64,000 nt of DNA from Rhodobacteraceae bacterium S2214 (GCA_025141675.1 CP081161.1:1586001-1650000), one strand, 5' to 3'. Shown: positions 51,613-60,389, counted from the stretch's first letter. Notes: generated by a model from the letters alone, not told the origin. Translations and numbers: made by a program.

Positions 51613-52506
51613 ATGGCACAGGACGTTGTTGGATTCGTAGGCGTAGGCCTGATGGGGCATGGGATGGCCAAGAACATCTTGGGCGCTGGGTTCGAAGTGC
51701 ATGTGATCGCGCACCGGAACAGAGGGCCAGTGGACGATCTGGTCGGGCAGGGCGCGCAGGAGGCCAGCAACCTCGCCGCTCTCGCGACCGCCGCTTCAAT
51801 CATCCACATCTGCGCACCGGGTTCGCCGCAGGTCGAAGCCATCGTCATGGCGCTTTTGCCGACTTTGGCAGAGGGCAGTGTCATTGTGGATTGTTCGACG
51901 TCTGATCCAACGTCCACTGCGAAACTCGCAGAAATATTGGGAGAAAAAGGATGCTTTATGGCCGACGCGCCATTGGGCGGCACACCCGTGCAGGCCGAAG
52001 CAGGGGAACTTGCGACAATGGTTGGGGCGTCTGAAGACACATTTGCGCGGATCAAACCGGTGCTTGATGCGTGGGCCGATACAATCGTGCACATGGGCGA
52101 CGTCGGCGCTGGGCATAAGATGAAGCTGCTCAACAACATGCTCGCGATGGGCTATGCGGCAATGTATTCCGAAGCACTGGCACTGTCCGAAAAGGTTGGG
52201 ATCACGACGGATCAGTTCGATAGCGTGATCCGCGGTAGCCGGATGGACTGCGGGTTCTATCAGACGTTCATGGGATATGCGGTCGAAGGTAACGCGGAGG
52301 CCCATAAGTTTACGATTACCAATGCGTTGAAAGACATGCGGTATCTCGAGGCGATGGCGGATAGCGTTAACCTTGCGAACCCCGTTGGGAATGCGATCAA
52401 GAACAGCCTTGCCATGGCACATGCAGATGGGGGCGATGGTCCCGAAAACTACGTCCCGCATCTGGTGGATTACGTCGCCAAACGAAACGGTGTGAAGCGT
52501 AGCTAA
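51613..52506 (+). CDS. 3-hydroxyisobutyrate-dehydrogenase-family oxidoreductase
   Basis: 297 aa. Rossmann motif GFVGVGLMGHGMAKNIL; DAPLGGTPVQAEAGELATMVG as substrate loop; catalytic Lys in GAGHKMKLLNNML. Members reduce or oxidise short beta-hydroxyacids (3-hydroxyisobutyrate, tartronate semialdehyde, 2-(hydroxymethyl)glutarate). Grouped with an SDR and an alpha-hydroxyacid dehydrogenase, it may belong to a small hydroxyacid catabolic set. Confidence 0.92.
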   Translation: MAQDVVGFVGVGLMGHGMAKNILGAGFEVHVIAHRNRGPVDDLVGQGAQEASNLAALATAASIIHICAPGSPQVEAIVMALLPTLAEGSVIVDCSTSDPTSTAKLAEILGEKGCFMADAPLGGTPVQAEAGELATMVGASEDTFARIKPVLDAWADTIVHMGDVGAGHKMKLLNNMLAMGYAAMYSEALALSEKVGITTDQFDSVIRGSRMDCGFYQTFMGYAVEGNAEAHKFTITNALKDMRYLEAMADSVNLANPVGNAIKNSLAMAHADGGDGPENYVPHLVDYVAKRNGVKRS

Positions 52507-52509
52507 CGC

Positions 52510-53637
52510 CTAGATCACACGGTCGGGCAGTTCGGCGAGACGGCGCGCACCGATCTGGCCCATGTTGGCGATCATATCTTGGCGCAGAATATCAACGACA
52601 TGGGCGGCCCCCGGTTCGCCCATAGCACCTAGGCCGTAATGAAACGCACGGCCCAGCATGACAAAATCCGCCCCCAGTGCGAGCGCACGCATGATATCGA
52701 GACCGCCTTGCACGCCGCTGTCGAAGATAATTGGCAGATCGGTCGCTGCGCGGATCGCTGGCAGCACCTCGATTGTCGCGGGAGCCGCATCAAATTGACG
52801 GCCCGCGTGGTTGCTGATCCAGATCGCATCAACCCCTTTCGCCGCGAGCGCTGTGACATCGTTAGCGTCCAACACCCCTTTGATAATCAGCGGCCCATCC
52901 CATTCAGCCCGCAACATATCGACATAGTCCCAATCAGGAGACGTGCGTAGCAGATAACCCACGTGCTGGTTTGAAGGCAGCCTTGTCGTTTGTTCGGCGT
53001 AACTGTCCATTAGTTTCATGCGGGGCATGCCGATCTTGCGAATGCCATCCAGCCACGCAGGACAACGCGCTGCCTGCATCGCCAAGCGCGGCGTCAGGCG
53101 CGGCGGTTGTTGAAGCCCACCGCGTGTTTGGCGTTCGCGGCGTGATGCGACCGGCACGTCGACTGTCATCACAAGCGTATGAAATCCAGCATCTTTCGCA
53201 CGTTTCAGCATGTCTGCGCGAATACCCGCGTCACTTGGGGGGTAAATCTGGAACCAGCCCTGACCGCCGTGATGATCTGCGACGTCCTCTGGCGTTTGGG
53301 TTGCGACCGTTGAAATCGTGTATGGGATCGCTTCTTTCGCGGCGGTCCGTGCTAACATCTGTTCCGCACCCGGCCAAATCAGGCCCGACATACCCACGGG
53401 GGCGATTCCGAACGGCAGCGGATATTCTCGGTTAAGAAACGTCGTCGACAAGTCTGGTGTAAACACGCCGTGCAGGATCGAAGGTTGGAACAGGACGTCG
53501 TCCAGCTTTTTCCGGTTACGCTTCAACGTGGCCTCTGTCCCTGTGCCACTGTCCAGATATTCCCAAACGAAATGTGGAATACGGCGCTGGGCACGGGCTT
53601 TTAGGTCGGAAATGGCGGGAAAACGATCGTGGCTCAT
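52510..53637 (-). CDS. FMN-dependent alpha-hydroxy-acid dehydrogenase
   Basis: 375 aa from 53637. TIM-barrel FMN enzyme of the lactate dehydrogenase/glycolate oxidase family: FVWEYLDSGTGTEATLKRNRK, FGIAPVGMSGLIWPGAE, MTVDVPVASRRERQTRGGL, KGVLDANDVTALAAKGVDAIWISNHAGRQFD with the active-site His (the usual SNHGGRQ reads SNHAGRQ), and FDSGVQGGLDIMRALALGADFVMLGR. Substrate could be L-lactate, mandelate or another hydroxyacid. Confidence 0.93.
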   Translation of the reverse strand: MSHDRFPAISDLKARAQRRIPHFVWEYLDSGTGTEATLKRNRKKLDDVLFQPSILHGVFTPDLSTTFLNREYPLPFGIAPVGMSGLIWPGAEQMLARTAAKEAIPYTISTVATQTPEDVADHHGGQGWFQIYPPSDAGIRADMLKRAKDAGFHTLVMTVDVPVASRRERQTRGGLQQPPRLTPRLAMQAARCPAWLDGIRKIGMPRMKLMDSYAEQTTRLPSNQHVGYLLRTSPDWDYVDMLRAEWDGPLIIKGVLDANDVTALAAKGVDAIWISNHAGRQFDAAPATIEVLPAIRAATDLPIIFDSGVQGGLDIMRALALGADFVMLGRAFHYGLGAMGEPGAAHVVDILRQDMIANMGQIGARRLAELPDRVI

Positions 53638-53735
53638 GGCGGTACCGTATGGGGGAAGGCGCGTTTGGGGCAAGCGTTCAGGTGAGTTGTTTTGGACAGA
53701 TGAAAGCGGAAGGTCGCGAAGATGTAAAACCTGCA

Positions 53736-53750
53736 GAACAGACCGCGAAC
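53736..53750 (+). promoter_or_regulatory. LexA box (SOS box) of uvrD
   Basis: GAAC-AGACCGC-GAAC, a perfect GAAC-N7-GAAC alphaproteobacterial LexA box, 41 bp before the uvrD start. Confidence 0.8.
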
Positions 53751-53791
53751 ATTAGGGTTTTAACGTGTACGGATTCGCGGTAACATGCGGC

Positions 53792-56185
53792 ATGAGCAAT
53801 TTTTCCGATGAAGATGCCTTCGAGGCAGCGTCCGTTCCTTTGTCCCAGCGTGCGATGGCCAGTCGCGGTGCGCCTTATCTGGACGGGTTGAACCCTGCCC
53901 AACGCGAAGCGGTTGAGGCGTTGGATGGTCCTGTGTTGATGCTGGCTGGTGCTGGCACGGGTAAGACGAAAGCGTTGACCACGCGGATTGGTCATTTGCT
54001 GGCGACGGGGACTGCGCGGCCGCACGAGATTTTGGCGGTGACGTTTACCAACAAGGCTGCCCGCGAGATGAAGAATCGTGTGGGTCAAATGATGGGCGAG
54101 GCCGTCGAAGGCATGCCATGGTTGGGCACGTTCCATTCGGTTTGTGCTAAACTGTTGCGGCGCCATGCGGAATTGGTCGGGTTGAAGTCGAACTTTACGA
54201 TTTTGGATACGGATGATCAGCTGCGTCTGCTCAAACAATTGATCCGCGCCGATGGCATTGACGAAAAACGCTGGCCGCCGCGCATGTTGTCAGGGATCAT
54301 CGACAACTGGAAAAACAAAGCACTGACGCCAGACAATATTCCTGCCGCTGATGGCGGGGCGTTTGATCACAAAGGGGTGGCGCTTTATGCCGCCTACCAG
54401 CAACGTCTTAAAGATCTGAATGCGGTCGATTTTGGCGATATCCTGCTGCATATGGTTGTGATCTTTCAGCAGAACCAAGACATCCTAGATCAATATCAAC
54501 GTTGGTTCCGCTATATTTTGGTGGACGAATATCAAGATACCAACGTGGCCCAGTATCTGTGGCTGCGGTTGTTGGCGAGCAAACACAAGAACATCTGTTG
54601 CGTCGGTGATGACGATCAGTCGATCTACGGCTGGCGCGGTGCCGAAGTCGGCAACATCCTGCGGTTTGAAAAAGATTTCCCCGGCGCTGTCGTGGTCCGG
54701 CTGGAACAAAACTACCGATCCACCCCGCATATCCTTGCTGCTGCGTCTGGCGTGATTGCGGGCAACAAGGGACGATTGGGCAAAGAGCTATGGACCGCCG
54801 AAGAAGACGGCGAAAAGGTGCGCCTGATCGGCCATTGGGACGGCGAAGAAGAAGCGCGCTGGATCGGCGAAGAGATTGAGGCGATGCAACGCGGCACACG
54901 TGGTCTGGATAAGATCAGCCCCGACAACATGGCGATTTTGGTCCGTGCGTCGCATCAGATGCGTGCATTCGAAGATCGCTTTTTGACGATCGGCCTGCCG
55001 TACCGCGTCATCGGCGGGCCACGTTTCTATGAACGGCTCGAGATCCGCGATGCCATGGGCTATTTCCGGCTCGCCGTGTCACAAGATGATGATCTGGCGT
55101 TCGAACGTATCGTGAATACACCCAAGCGCGGCCTTGGCGACAAAGCTGTGCAGACGATCCAGATGGCTGCGCGTGAAAGTGGCGTGTCACTGGTTGAAGG
55201 CGCGCGTATTTGTGTTCAGGAAAAACGACTTGGCGGTAAGGGACTGAAAGAACTGACGATCTTGGTCGATGGCTTGGACCGTTGGCATGCCCAAGTGATG
55301 GCCGAGGCCGACACACATGTTGAATTGGCCGAGATGATCCTTGATGAATCGGGCTACACAGGCTTCTGGCAAAACGACAAAACGCCTGAAGCACCGGGGC
55401 GGTTGGAAAACCTCAAGGAACTTGTCAAAGCGCTTGAGAATTTCGAGAATCTGCAAGGGTTTCTCGAACACGTCAGCCTGATCATGGATAACGAGACCGA
55501 AGAGCAGGGCGAGAAAGTCAGCATCATGACGCTGCACGCCGCTAAGGGGCTCGAATTTCCGGCTGTGTTCTTGCCCGGTTGGGAAGACGGATTGTTCCCC
55601 TCGCAACGGTCGATGGATGAAAGCGGGGTCAAGGGGCTCGAAGAAGAACGCCGTTTGGCCTACGTCGGCATCACCCGTGCTGAACAGATTTGTACGATTT
55701 CATTTGCTGCGAACCGGCGTGTCTATGGTCAGTGGCAGTCGGCGCTGCCGTCGCGGTTCATTGACGAATTGCCAGAGGACCACGTCGACGTTCTAACCCC
55801 ACCGGGTCTGTACGGCGGCGGATTTGGGGCGGCTGGCATGGCCGCGAGCGCATCGCCCGCGACCCAAGCCGCAATGGGGTCGGACCTGCATGACAAGGCC
55901 GCGAACGCTGACGTCTATAACTCACCCGGTTGGCGCAGGTTGCAAACGCGTAGCCAACAACGCGGTGTGGCCCAGCCCGCTGCTGCCAAGAACATGACGA
56001 TTGATCTGGACGCCGTCAGCGCATTCACAACCGGTGACCGCGTGTTCCATCAGAAATTTGGGTACGGCGAAGTCATGGGGATTGAGGGCGACAAGCTTGA
56101 GATCGAATTTGACAAAGCCGGTTCCAAACACGTCGTGGCGCGCTTTGTCGTGAATGCGGCTCAAGCGGACGATGTGCCGTTCTAG
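53792..56185 (+). CDS. uvrD: UvrD/PcrA-type ATP-dependent DNA helicase
   Basis: 797-aa SF1A helicase. Walker A AGAGTGKTKAL (about 52-62), Walker B VDEYQDTN, GDDDQSIYGWRGAEVGNILRF, LEQNYRST, VSIMTLHAAKGLEFPAVFLPGWEDGLFP and YVGITRAEQICTISFA. A C-terminal UvrD Tudor-like end reads GDRVFHQKFGYGEVMGIEGDKLEIEFDKAGSKHVVARFV. It acts in nucleotide excision and mismatch repair. The start at 53792 excludes a GTG-initiated 9-residue extension. A LexA box upstream points to SOS control. Confidence 0.96.
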   Translation: MSNFSDEDAFEAASVPLSQRAMASRGAPYLDGLNPAQREAVEALDGPVLMLAGAGTGKTKALTTRIGHLLATGTARPHEILAVTFTNKAAREMKNRVGQMMGEAVEGMPWLGTFHSVCAKLLRRHAELVGLKSNFTILDTDDQLRLLKQLIRADGIDEKRWPPRMLSGIIDNWKNKALTPDNIPAADGGAFDHKGVALYAAYQQRLKDLNAVDFGDILLHMVVIFQQNQDILDQYQRWFRYILVDEYQDTNVAQYLWLRLLASKHKNICCVGDDDQSIYGWRGAEVGNILRFEKDFPGAVVVRLEQNYRSTPHILAAASGVIAGNKGRLGKELWTAEEDGEKVRLIGHWDGEEEARWIGEEIEAMQRGTRGLDKISPDNMAILVRASHQMRAFEDRFLTIGLPYRVIGGPRFYERLEIRDAMGYFRLAVSQDDDLAFERIVNTPKRGLGDKAVQTIQMAARESGVSLVEGARICVQEKRLGGKGLKELTILVDGLDRWHAQVMAEADTHVELAEMILDESGYTGFWQNDKTPEAPGRLENLKELVKALENFENLQGFLEHVSLIMDNETEEQGEKVSIMTLHAAKGLEFPAVFLPGWEDGLFPSQRSMDESGVKGLEEERRLAYVGITRAEQICTISFAANRRVYGQWQSALPSRFIDELPEDHVDVLTPPGLYGGGFGAAGMAASASPATQAAMGSDLHDKAANADVYNSPGWRRLQTRSQQRGVAQPAAAKNMTIDLDAVSAFTTGDRVFHQKFGYGEVMGIEGDKLEIEFDKAGSKHVVARFVVNAAQADDVPF

Positions 56186-56781
56186 TGGGTCAAAACAGGG
56201 TAGAGCGACAGTAGTAATAGTACGGCCATCGTGATGTTGAAGCTGCGCAACCGGCGCGGCGTACGCAACAAGCGCCTGACTTGCACGCCCAGCCACGCCC
56301 AGACTGATACCGATGGTAGGTTCGTTGCGGCAAAGATTGCGGCGACAGTCAGGGCACCAACCCAGACCCCATTTTCTTGCGGGGCGTAGTTGTTAATGGC
56401 TGTAATCGCCATGAACCACGCTTTCGGGTTCACCCATTGAAAAGCGGCCGCCTGCATAAACGTAAAGGGTGATCCGGTGACCGATTTCGCCTCGGGCGGT
56501 ACCGCATTTGCGATTTTCCATGCGAGCCAGACCATGTAGCCAACGCTCAGCACCTTTAGGACCGTGTTTAATACCGGATAGGTGACAAAAACCTGCAGCA
56601 GAATGACGCCGACCATCGTGACCATAAATGCGTGGCCCAACGAAATTCCCAACATATGCGGGATTGTGCGGCGCAGTCCGAAATTCGCACCAGATGCCAT
56701 CAACATAAGATTATTTGGACCGGGGGTAATGGAGCTGACGAAGGAGAATGTCATCAGGGCGATCAGAATTTCTTGGGTCAT
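56182..56781 (-). CDS. LysE/RhtB-family amino-acid exporter
   Basis: 199 aa with six hydrophobic segments. Conserved N-terminal FSFVSSITPGPNNLMLMASGANFGLRRTIPHMLGISLG and AAAFQWVNPKAWFMAITAI define the family. It exports amino acids or related molecules; substrate unknown. Its stop codon overlaps the convergent uvrD stop. Confidence 0.93.
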   Translation of the reverse strand: MTQEILIALMTFSFVSSITPGPNNLMLMASGANFGLRRTIPHMLGISLGHAFMVTMVGVILLQVFVTYPVLNTVLKVLSVGYMVWLAWKIANAVPPEAKSVTGSPFTFMQAAAFQWVNPKAWFMAITAINNYAPQENGVWVGALTVAAIFAATNLPSVSVWAWLGVQVRRLLRTPRRLRSFNITMAVLLLLSLYPVLTH

Positions 56782-56893
56782 TCGGGCACACTAAGCCGAC
56801 ATGCAAGGCAATGGCGAGCCGCGATGTTGCAAGTTAAGGATTTCTCAACAGTGAAGCCTCATTCTGCCAGCTTATGATCAGTATAGGACGGAC

Positions 56894-58249
56894 ATGATGT
56901 TGCGATTGAGATCGGCGGCGACGGTAGCACAGAAATCCTGGCCTGAAGGTCTGCGTGTGGCCGTTGATCGGGTCATGGCCGTGATCTGGTTCGAAACGGA
57001 TGGCACAATTATTGAGGCCAACAGTAATTTCTGCAATCTCATGGGCTATGATCCGGCGGACGTCGTCGGGAAACCGCACAGCATATTTGTGGAACCGTCA
57101 TTCGCGCAAAGCGCTGGGTACAGGGATTTCTGGGCCACTTTGCGCGCAGGTGACGTTCACGAAGGCGAATTTCGGCGGCTGACAAAATCCAGTCAGGCCG
57201 TCTGGATCAAGGCGTACTATAATCCTGTCTTTGATGAAAACGGTCAGGTTGTTCGCATTGTTAAGGTCGCAACAGATGTGACAGCGCAGCGGCAGGCGAC
57301 AACGGATTTGTCCAATGGGTTGCAGTCTTTGTCAGACGGGGATCTGTCCGTGCGGTTACCAGCTGCGACATTGCCGCTGTTTGCGCCGATTAATGCGCAA
57401 TTCAACGCGACAATGGACCGGCTGGAACAGCTGGTCAGTTCCATCAACAGCGTGTCCCGCGGGTTGGAAACCGAATCAAACGAGATTGCGCGCAACGCAC
57501 AAGATTTGGCGCACCGCGGTGAAGCGCAAGCGGCCACCTTGGAAGAAACCGCCGCAACGCTTGAAGAAATATCAAGTGCTGTGCAGCAAACCGCATTGAA
57601 TGCACAACAGGCGACGTCATTCGCCCAAGAGGCAGCCGGCAATTCCGGCACAGGAACACGCGTCGTGTCTGATGCGATTGCCGCAATGCAGGAAATCAAA
57701 GACGGGTCAGGTGAAATCGGGAAAATCATTGAAGTCATCGATTCCATTTCTTTCCAGACGAATCTACTGGCGCTGAATGCGGGGATCGAAGCTGCGCGGG
57801 CCGGTGATGCTGGCAAGGGGTTCGCCGTTGTCGCCAGCGAGATTCGCGCTTTGGCACAACGCACCGCAGAAGCGGCACGCGATATTTCGGAACTGATCGT
57901 ACGCAGTAATGCAAATGTCGCGTCTGGGTCTGATCTGGTTGATCAAACAGGCGCATCTTTGGGGCTGATCGGGAATGAACTGGATCAGGTTGTGACAAAC
58001 ATCAAAGAGATTTCACAGGCTGCATTAGAGCAGTCAGAAGGACTGGCTGCGGTAAACGCAGCGACGTCGCAAATTGATAACACGACCCAAAAGAACGCAG
58101 CGTTGGCGGATCAGAGTGCGCACAGTGCAGCAAAGCTTGCGCAGGGGGCTACAAAACTACGGGAATTGGTGAGCTTCTTTCAAGCGTCACAGGTCAACGA
58201 CCAATCTCACAATCAAGATACGGAAATGGTGTTTCGCCGAACCGCTTAG
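56894..58249 (+). CDS. Soluble PAS-containing methyl-accepting chemotaxis protein
   Basis: 451 aa without transmembrane segments. An N-terminal PAS domain (about 25-135; ADRVMAVIWFETDGTIIEANSNFCNLMGYDPADVVGKPHSIFV) leads to a HAMP-like stretch (LSDGDLSVRLP), then a signalling coiled coil. The hairpin tip is IIEVIDSISFQTNLLALNAGIEAARAGDAGKGFAVVASEIRALAQRTAEAARDI. Cytoplasmic receptor, probably sensing redox or metabolites through PAS. No cheA/W genes are nearby. Confidence 0.93.
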   Translation: MMLRLRSAATVAQKSWPEGLRVAVDRVMAVIWFETDGTIIEANSNFCNLMGYDPADVVGKPHSIFVEPSFAQSAGYRDFWATLRAGDVHEGEFRRLTKSSQAVWIKAYYNPVFDENGQVVRIVKVATDVTAQRQATTDLSNGLQSLSDGDLSVRLPAATLPLFAPINAQFNATMDRLEQLVSSINSVSRGLETESNEIARNAQDLAHRGEAQAATLEETAATLEEISSAVQQTALNAQQATSFAQEAAGNSGTGTRVVSDAIAAMQEIKDGSGEIGKIIEVIDSISFQTNLLALNAGIEAARAGDAGKGFAVVASEIRALAQRTAEAARDISELIVRSNANVASGSDLVDQTGASLGLIGNELDQVVTNIKEISQAALEQSEGLAAVNAATSQIDNTTQKNAALADQSAHSAAKLAQGATKLRELVSFFQASQVNDQSHNQDTEMVFRRTA

Positions 58250-58271
58250 GTTTGACCTGTCGACAAGACGT

Positions 58272-58312
58272 AAAAAAACCGCAGTGCCCGGGAGGAGGTG
58301 GGCGCTGCGGTT
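58272..58312 (-). terminator. Terminator of the DUF1127-sRNA transcript
   Basis: The last array hairpin: AACCGCAG(C)GCCC/GGGC(A)CTGCGGTT stem with an ACCTCCTCCC loop, followed on the minus strand by T7. It serves both as the last sRNA and as the terminator. Confidence 0.88.
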
Positions 58313-58571
58313 CTCTTATTTGTGCCCACGACCACGGGAGGAGGTGTGGTGTAGGCGACGAGAGCGGCTTAACCCGGGAGGAGGTGGGCTGGACCGCTCT
58401 ATCTCGGCTAGTCGGGAGGAGGTGACATCGCCGAAAATCTGTTTTTTGAGGTGTCCGACGACATCCGGGAGGAGGTGGATGTCGTCGGTCCTTCAAGTGT
58501 CCCGGTCATATCTGGGAGGAAGTAGACCGGGGATATCGGATCATTCATTCTGGGAGGAGAGAAGTGATCCG
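58272..58571 (-). ncRNA. CcsR-type sRNA array: seven hairpins with CCTCCTCCC-like loops
   Basis: Read on the minus strand behind the DUF1127 gene, seven stem-loops expose CCTCCTCCC or a close variant. Plus-strand spans: 58537-58571 (CGGATCA stem, loop variant TCTCCTCCC), 58501-58531 (CCCGGTC stem, variant TTCCTCCC), 58455-58488 (perfect 12-bp stem), 58405-58433, 58361-58400, 58323-58356 and 58272-58312 (terminator). Five carry exactly ACCTCCTCCC. In Rhodobacter sphaeroides the homologous locus encodes CcaF1 followed by CcsR1-CcsR4, processed from one stress-induced (RpoHI/RpoHII) transcript. The loop is anti-Shine-Dalgarno-like. Seven units is more than the four described there. Confidence 0.88.
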
Positions 58572-58578
58572 AATGCGA

Positions 58579-58791
58579 TTATTTCTGTGCTGCGTCCAGT
58601 GCGATCCGCTTGATCATGGAGCGGTGGATGCCGAGGTCAGCCAGCTCACGGTTTGTGAGGGACTGAAGTTCGTTGTATGTTGTTTTGTACAACTTGCGCT
58701 GCGCGTATGCTTCGCTGATGTTCGCGAAAAGCGCTGTTGCGCGGTCTGCAAGTGTTACTGTCGCAGTGCGGTTCTCAGTGATAAATGCCAT
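58579..58791 (-). CDS. DUF1127 protein, CcaF1-like
   Basis: 70 aa. The C-terminal DUF1127 part reads LYKTTYNELQSLTNRELADLGIHRSMIKRIALDAAQ, with the RELxDLGI signature. An N-terminal helix precedes it. In Rhodobacter the equivalent protein (CcaF1) binds RNA and affects maturation of the CcsR sRNAs encoded in the same transcript. Here seven sRNA hairpins follow directly. The 250 bp upstream to apbC hold no other gene; I could not fix the stress promoter by eye. Confidence 0.92.
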   Translation of the reverse strand: MAFITENRTATVTLADRATALFANISEAYAQRKLYKTTYNELQSLTNRELADLGIHRSMIKRIALDAAQK

Positions 58792-59044
58792 CGTCTTCGT
58801 CTTTCGTTTGCGTCGTTCGGCGGGAGGTGCCGTTCTTTCTGTTGTGACTGTTATGTGGGATTTTGCTGCATCTGCACAATATTCAAATCGGCATTGCTGC
58901 TATGCAGAAAATGCATGAGCATTCCTGACCTATTGTCTTGAACCTGTCACAAATTGTCTTAGGGGGCCCGCGTTGTCTTGCGAATTGCCTCAAATCTGTG
59001 AAACAGGCTTCTAGATTGTGCAATTTTCAGAAAGAGGCAGAGCG

Positions 59045-60130
59045 ATGTCAGTCACACGTGACCAAGTTTTAGGCGCATTGGGCGCAGTTACGTTGCCGGG
59101 CGGCGAATCTATCGTTGCGCGCGACATGGTACGGGCGTTGACAATAGAAGGTAGTACCGTCCGTTTCGTGATCGAAGCACCGACTCCAGAAGAAGCAAGC
59201 CGCATGGGCGGCGTCCGAACTGCCGCACAGGCGGTTGTGTCAAATCTGTCCGGCGTTGAAAGCGTGTCTGTTGTCTTGACGGCGCACGGACCTGCGACGC
59301 CAGCGGCGGCACCGAAAGGTGAACCGCCAGCGTTGAAGGTCGGACGTCACCCAACACCGCAGGCTGGTCCTGCGAAGGTAACGGGTGTCGACCGTATCCT
59401 TGCGATCGGGTCTGGCAAAGGCGGTGTGGGTAAATCGACCGTTTCTTCGAACCTTGCCGTGGCGCTTGCCAAAGAGGGGCGTCGCGTCGGTTTGCTTGAC
59501 GCTGATATATATGGTCCGAGCCAGCCGCGCATGATGGGCGTCAATCAGCGCCCCGGTTCGCCAGACGGCAAGACTATTATACCACTCAAAGCGCATGGCG
59601 TGACGATGATGTCGATTGGGCTGATGGTAGACCCTGACAAGGCTGTCGTTTGGCGCGGTCCTATGTTGATGGGCGCCTTGCAGCAGATGCTGGGGCAGGT
59701 GGAATGGGGCGAGCTTGACGTTCTTATTGTCGACCTGCCGCCCGGAACTGGCGATGTGCAGCTGACATTGTGCCAAAAGACGGAACTAACTGGCGCAGTT
59801 GTCGTCAGCACGCCGCAAGATGTGGCGCTGCTGGATGCGCGTAAAGCGCTTGATATGTTCAAGTCGCTCAACACGCCTGTCCTTGGCCTGATCGAGAACA
59901 TGTCGACATTCCATTGTCCGAATTGCGGTCACGAAAGCCATATCTTTGGTCACGGTGGCGTAGCAGCTGAGGCCGAGAAGATCGGCGTGCCGATGCTTGG
60001 CGCGTTGCCGATTGATTTGGACACGCGGCTGGCGGGCGACGCAGGAACGCCAATTGCGGCGGGAGACAGCCCGATGGCCGAAGCGTACCGTCAATTGGCG
60101 CGGCGTTTCATTGACGGTGGCATGGCGTAA
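59045..60130 (+). CDS. apbC: Mrp/ApbC-family iron-sulfur cluster carrier ATPase
   Basis: 361 aa from 59045. The N-terminal MIP18/DUF59 domain (about 1-80) is joined by a Pro/Ala-rich linker to a P-loop ATPase with a deviant Walker A GSGKGGVGKST (about 122-132) and DADIYGPSQPRMMG. A CxxC pair (HCPNCG) binds the transferred Fe-S cluster. Product of a single gene with its own terminator. Confidence 0.95.
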   Translation: MSVTRDQVLGALGAVTLPGGESIVARDMVRALTIEGSTVRFVIEAPTPEEASRMGGVRTAAQAVVSNLSGVESVSVVLTAHGPATPAAAPKGEPPALKVGRHPTPQAGPAKVTGVDRILAIGSGKGGVGKSTVSSNLAVALAKEGRRVGLLDADIYGPSQPRMMGVNQRPGSPDGKTIIPLKAHGVTMMSIGLMVDPDKAVVWRGPMLMGALQQMLGQVEWGELDVLIVDLPPGTGDVQLTLCQKTELTGAVVVSTPQDVALLDARKALDMFKSLNTPVLGLIENMSTFHCPNCGHESHIFGHGGVAAEAEKIGVPMLGALPIDLDTRLAGDAGTPIAAGDSPMAEAYRQLARRFIDGGMA

Positions 60131-60157
60131 CCGGACTGCCAAAGTAATCGAAATAGA

Positions 60158-60184
60158 AAACCCTCGCGTCAGGCGGGGGTTTTT
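60158..60184 (+). terminator. Terminator after apbC
   Basis: AACCC-TCGC/GCG-GGGGTT hairpin with a short loop, followed by T5, 28 bp beyond the apbC stop. Confidence 0.8.
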
Positions 60185-60185
60185 A

Positions 60186-60258
60186 GATTCTGGGAATTCA
60201 TGGGGCGTCTGGGAAATTATGGAATCTAAGTGGACAGATTTGGGATTCGATAAGATTC
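60186..60258 (+). promoter_or_regulatory. MraZ-box array overlapped by four GANTC sites
   Basis: TGGGA 60191, TGGGG 60201, TGGGA 60210, TGGAA 60220, TGGAC 60231, TGGGA 60241: six TGG-type boxes at 9-11 bp spacing, like the TGGGN repeats bound by MraZ upstream of its own gene. GANTC (CcrM) sites lie at 60186, 60222, 60244 and 60254. It directly follows the apbC terminator and is about 550 bp before mraZ. Confidence 0.7.
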
Positions 60259-60340
60259 GCATCAAATACGACACCCGATCCGAGGTAATCGGCGCTTTGA
60301 AATGTCTATCAAGCAAACAAACTCAAAAAAAATGGGAATT

Positions 60341-60389
60341 TTGTGTACCACAATATATGCCGTTGTGGATAACCTTAATTCGGAATTTA
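60341..60389 (+). promoter_or_regulatory. DnaA box, CtrA-like site and a TTGTG palindrome in the mraZ leader region
   Basis: TTGTG-TAC-CACAA palindrome (60341-60353); TGTGGATAA (60364-60372), the exact complement of the DnaA box TTATCCACA; and TTAA-N7-TTTA (60375-60389), one base from the CtrA half-site pair TTAA-N7-TTAA. Confidence 0.55.

Noticed and set aside
58272..58571. Repeated GGGAGGAGGT units considered as a CRISPR array or as tandem ribosome-binding sites
   Set aside because: Units are short, irregularly spaced, each sits in the loop of its own stem, and no open frames follow the plus-strand copies. The minus-strand sRNA reading explains all of them.
58860..58990. Heat-shock sigma promoter before the DUF1127 gene
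   Set aside because: A TTGAAT and a CCACATA segment exist on the minus strand, but the spacing (about 22 bp) is too long for an RpoH promoter, so none is claimed.
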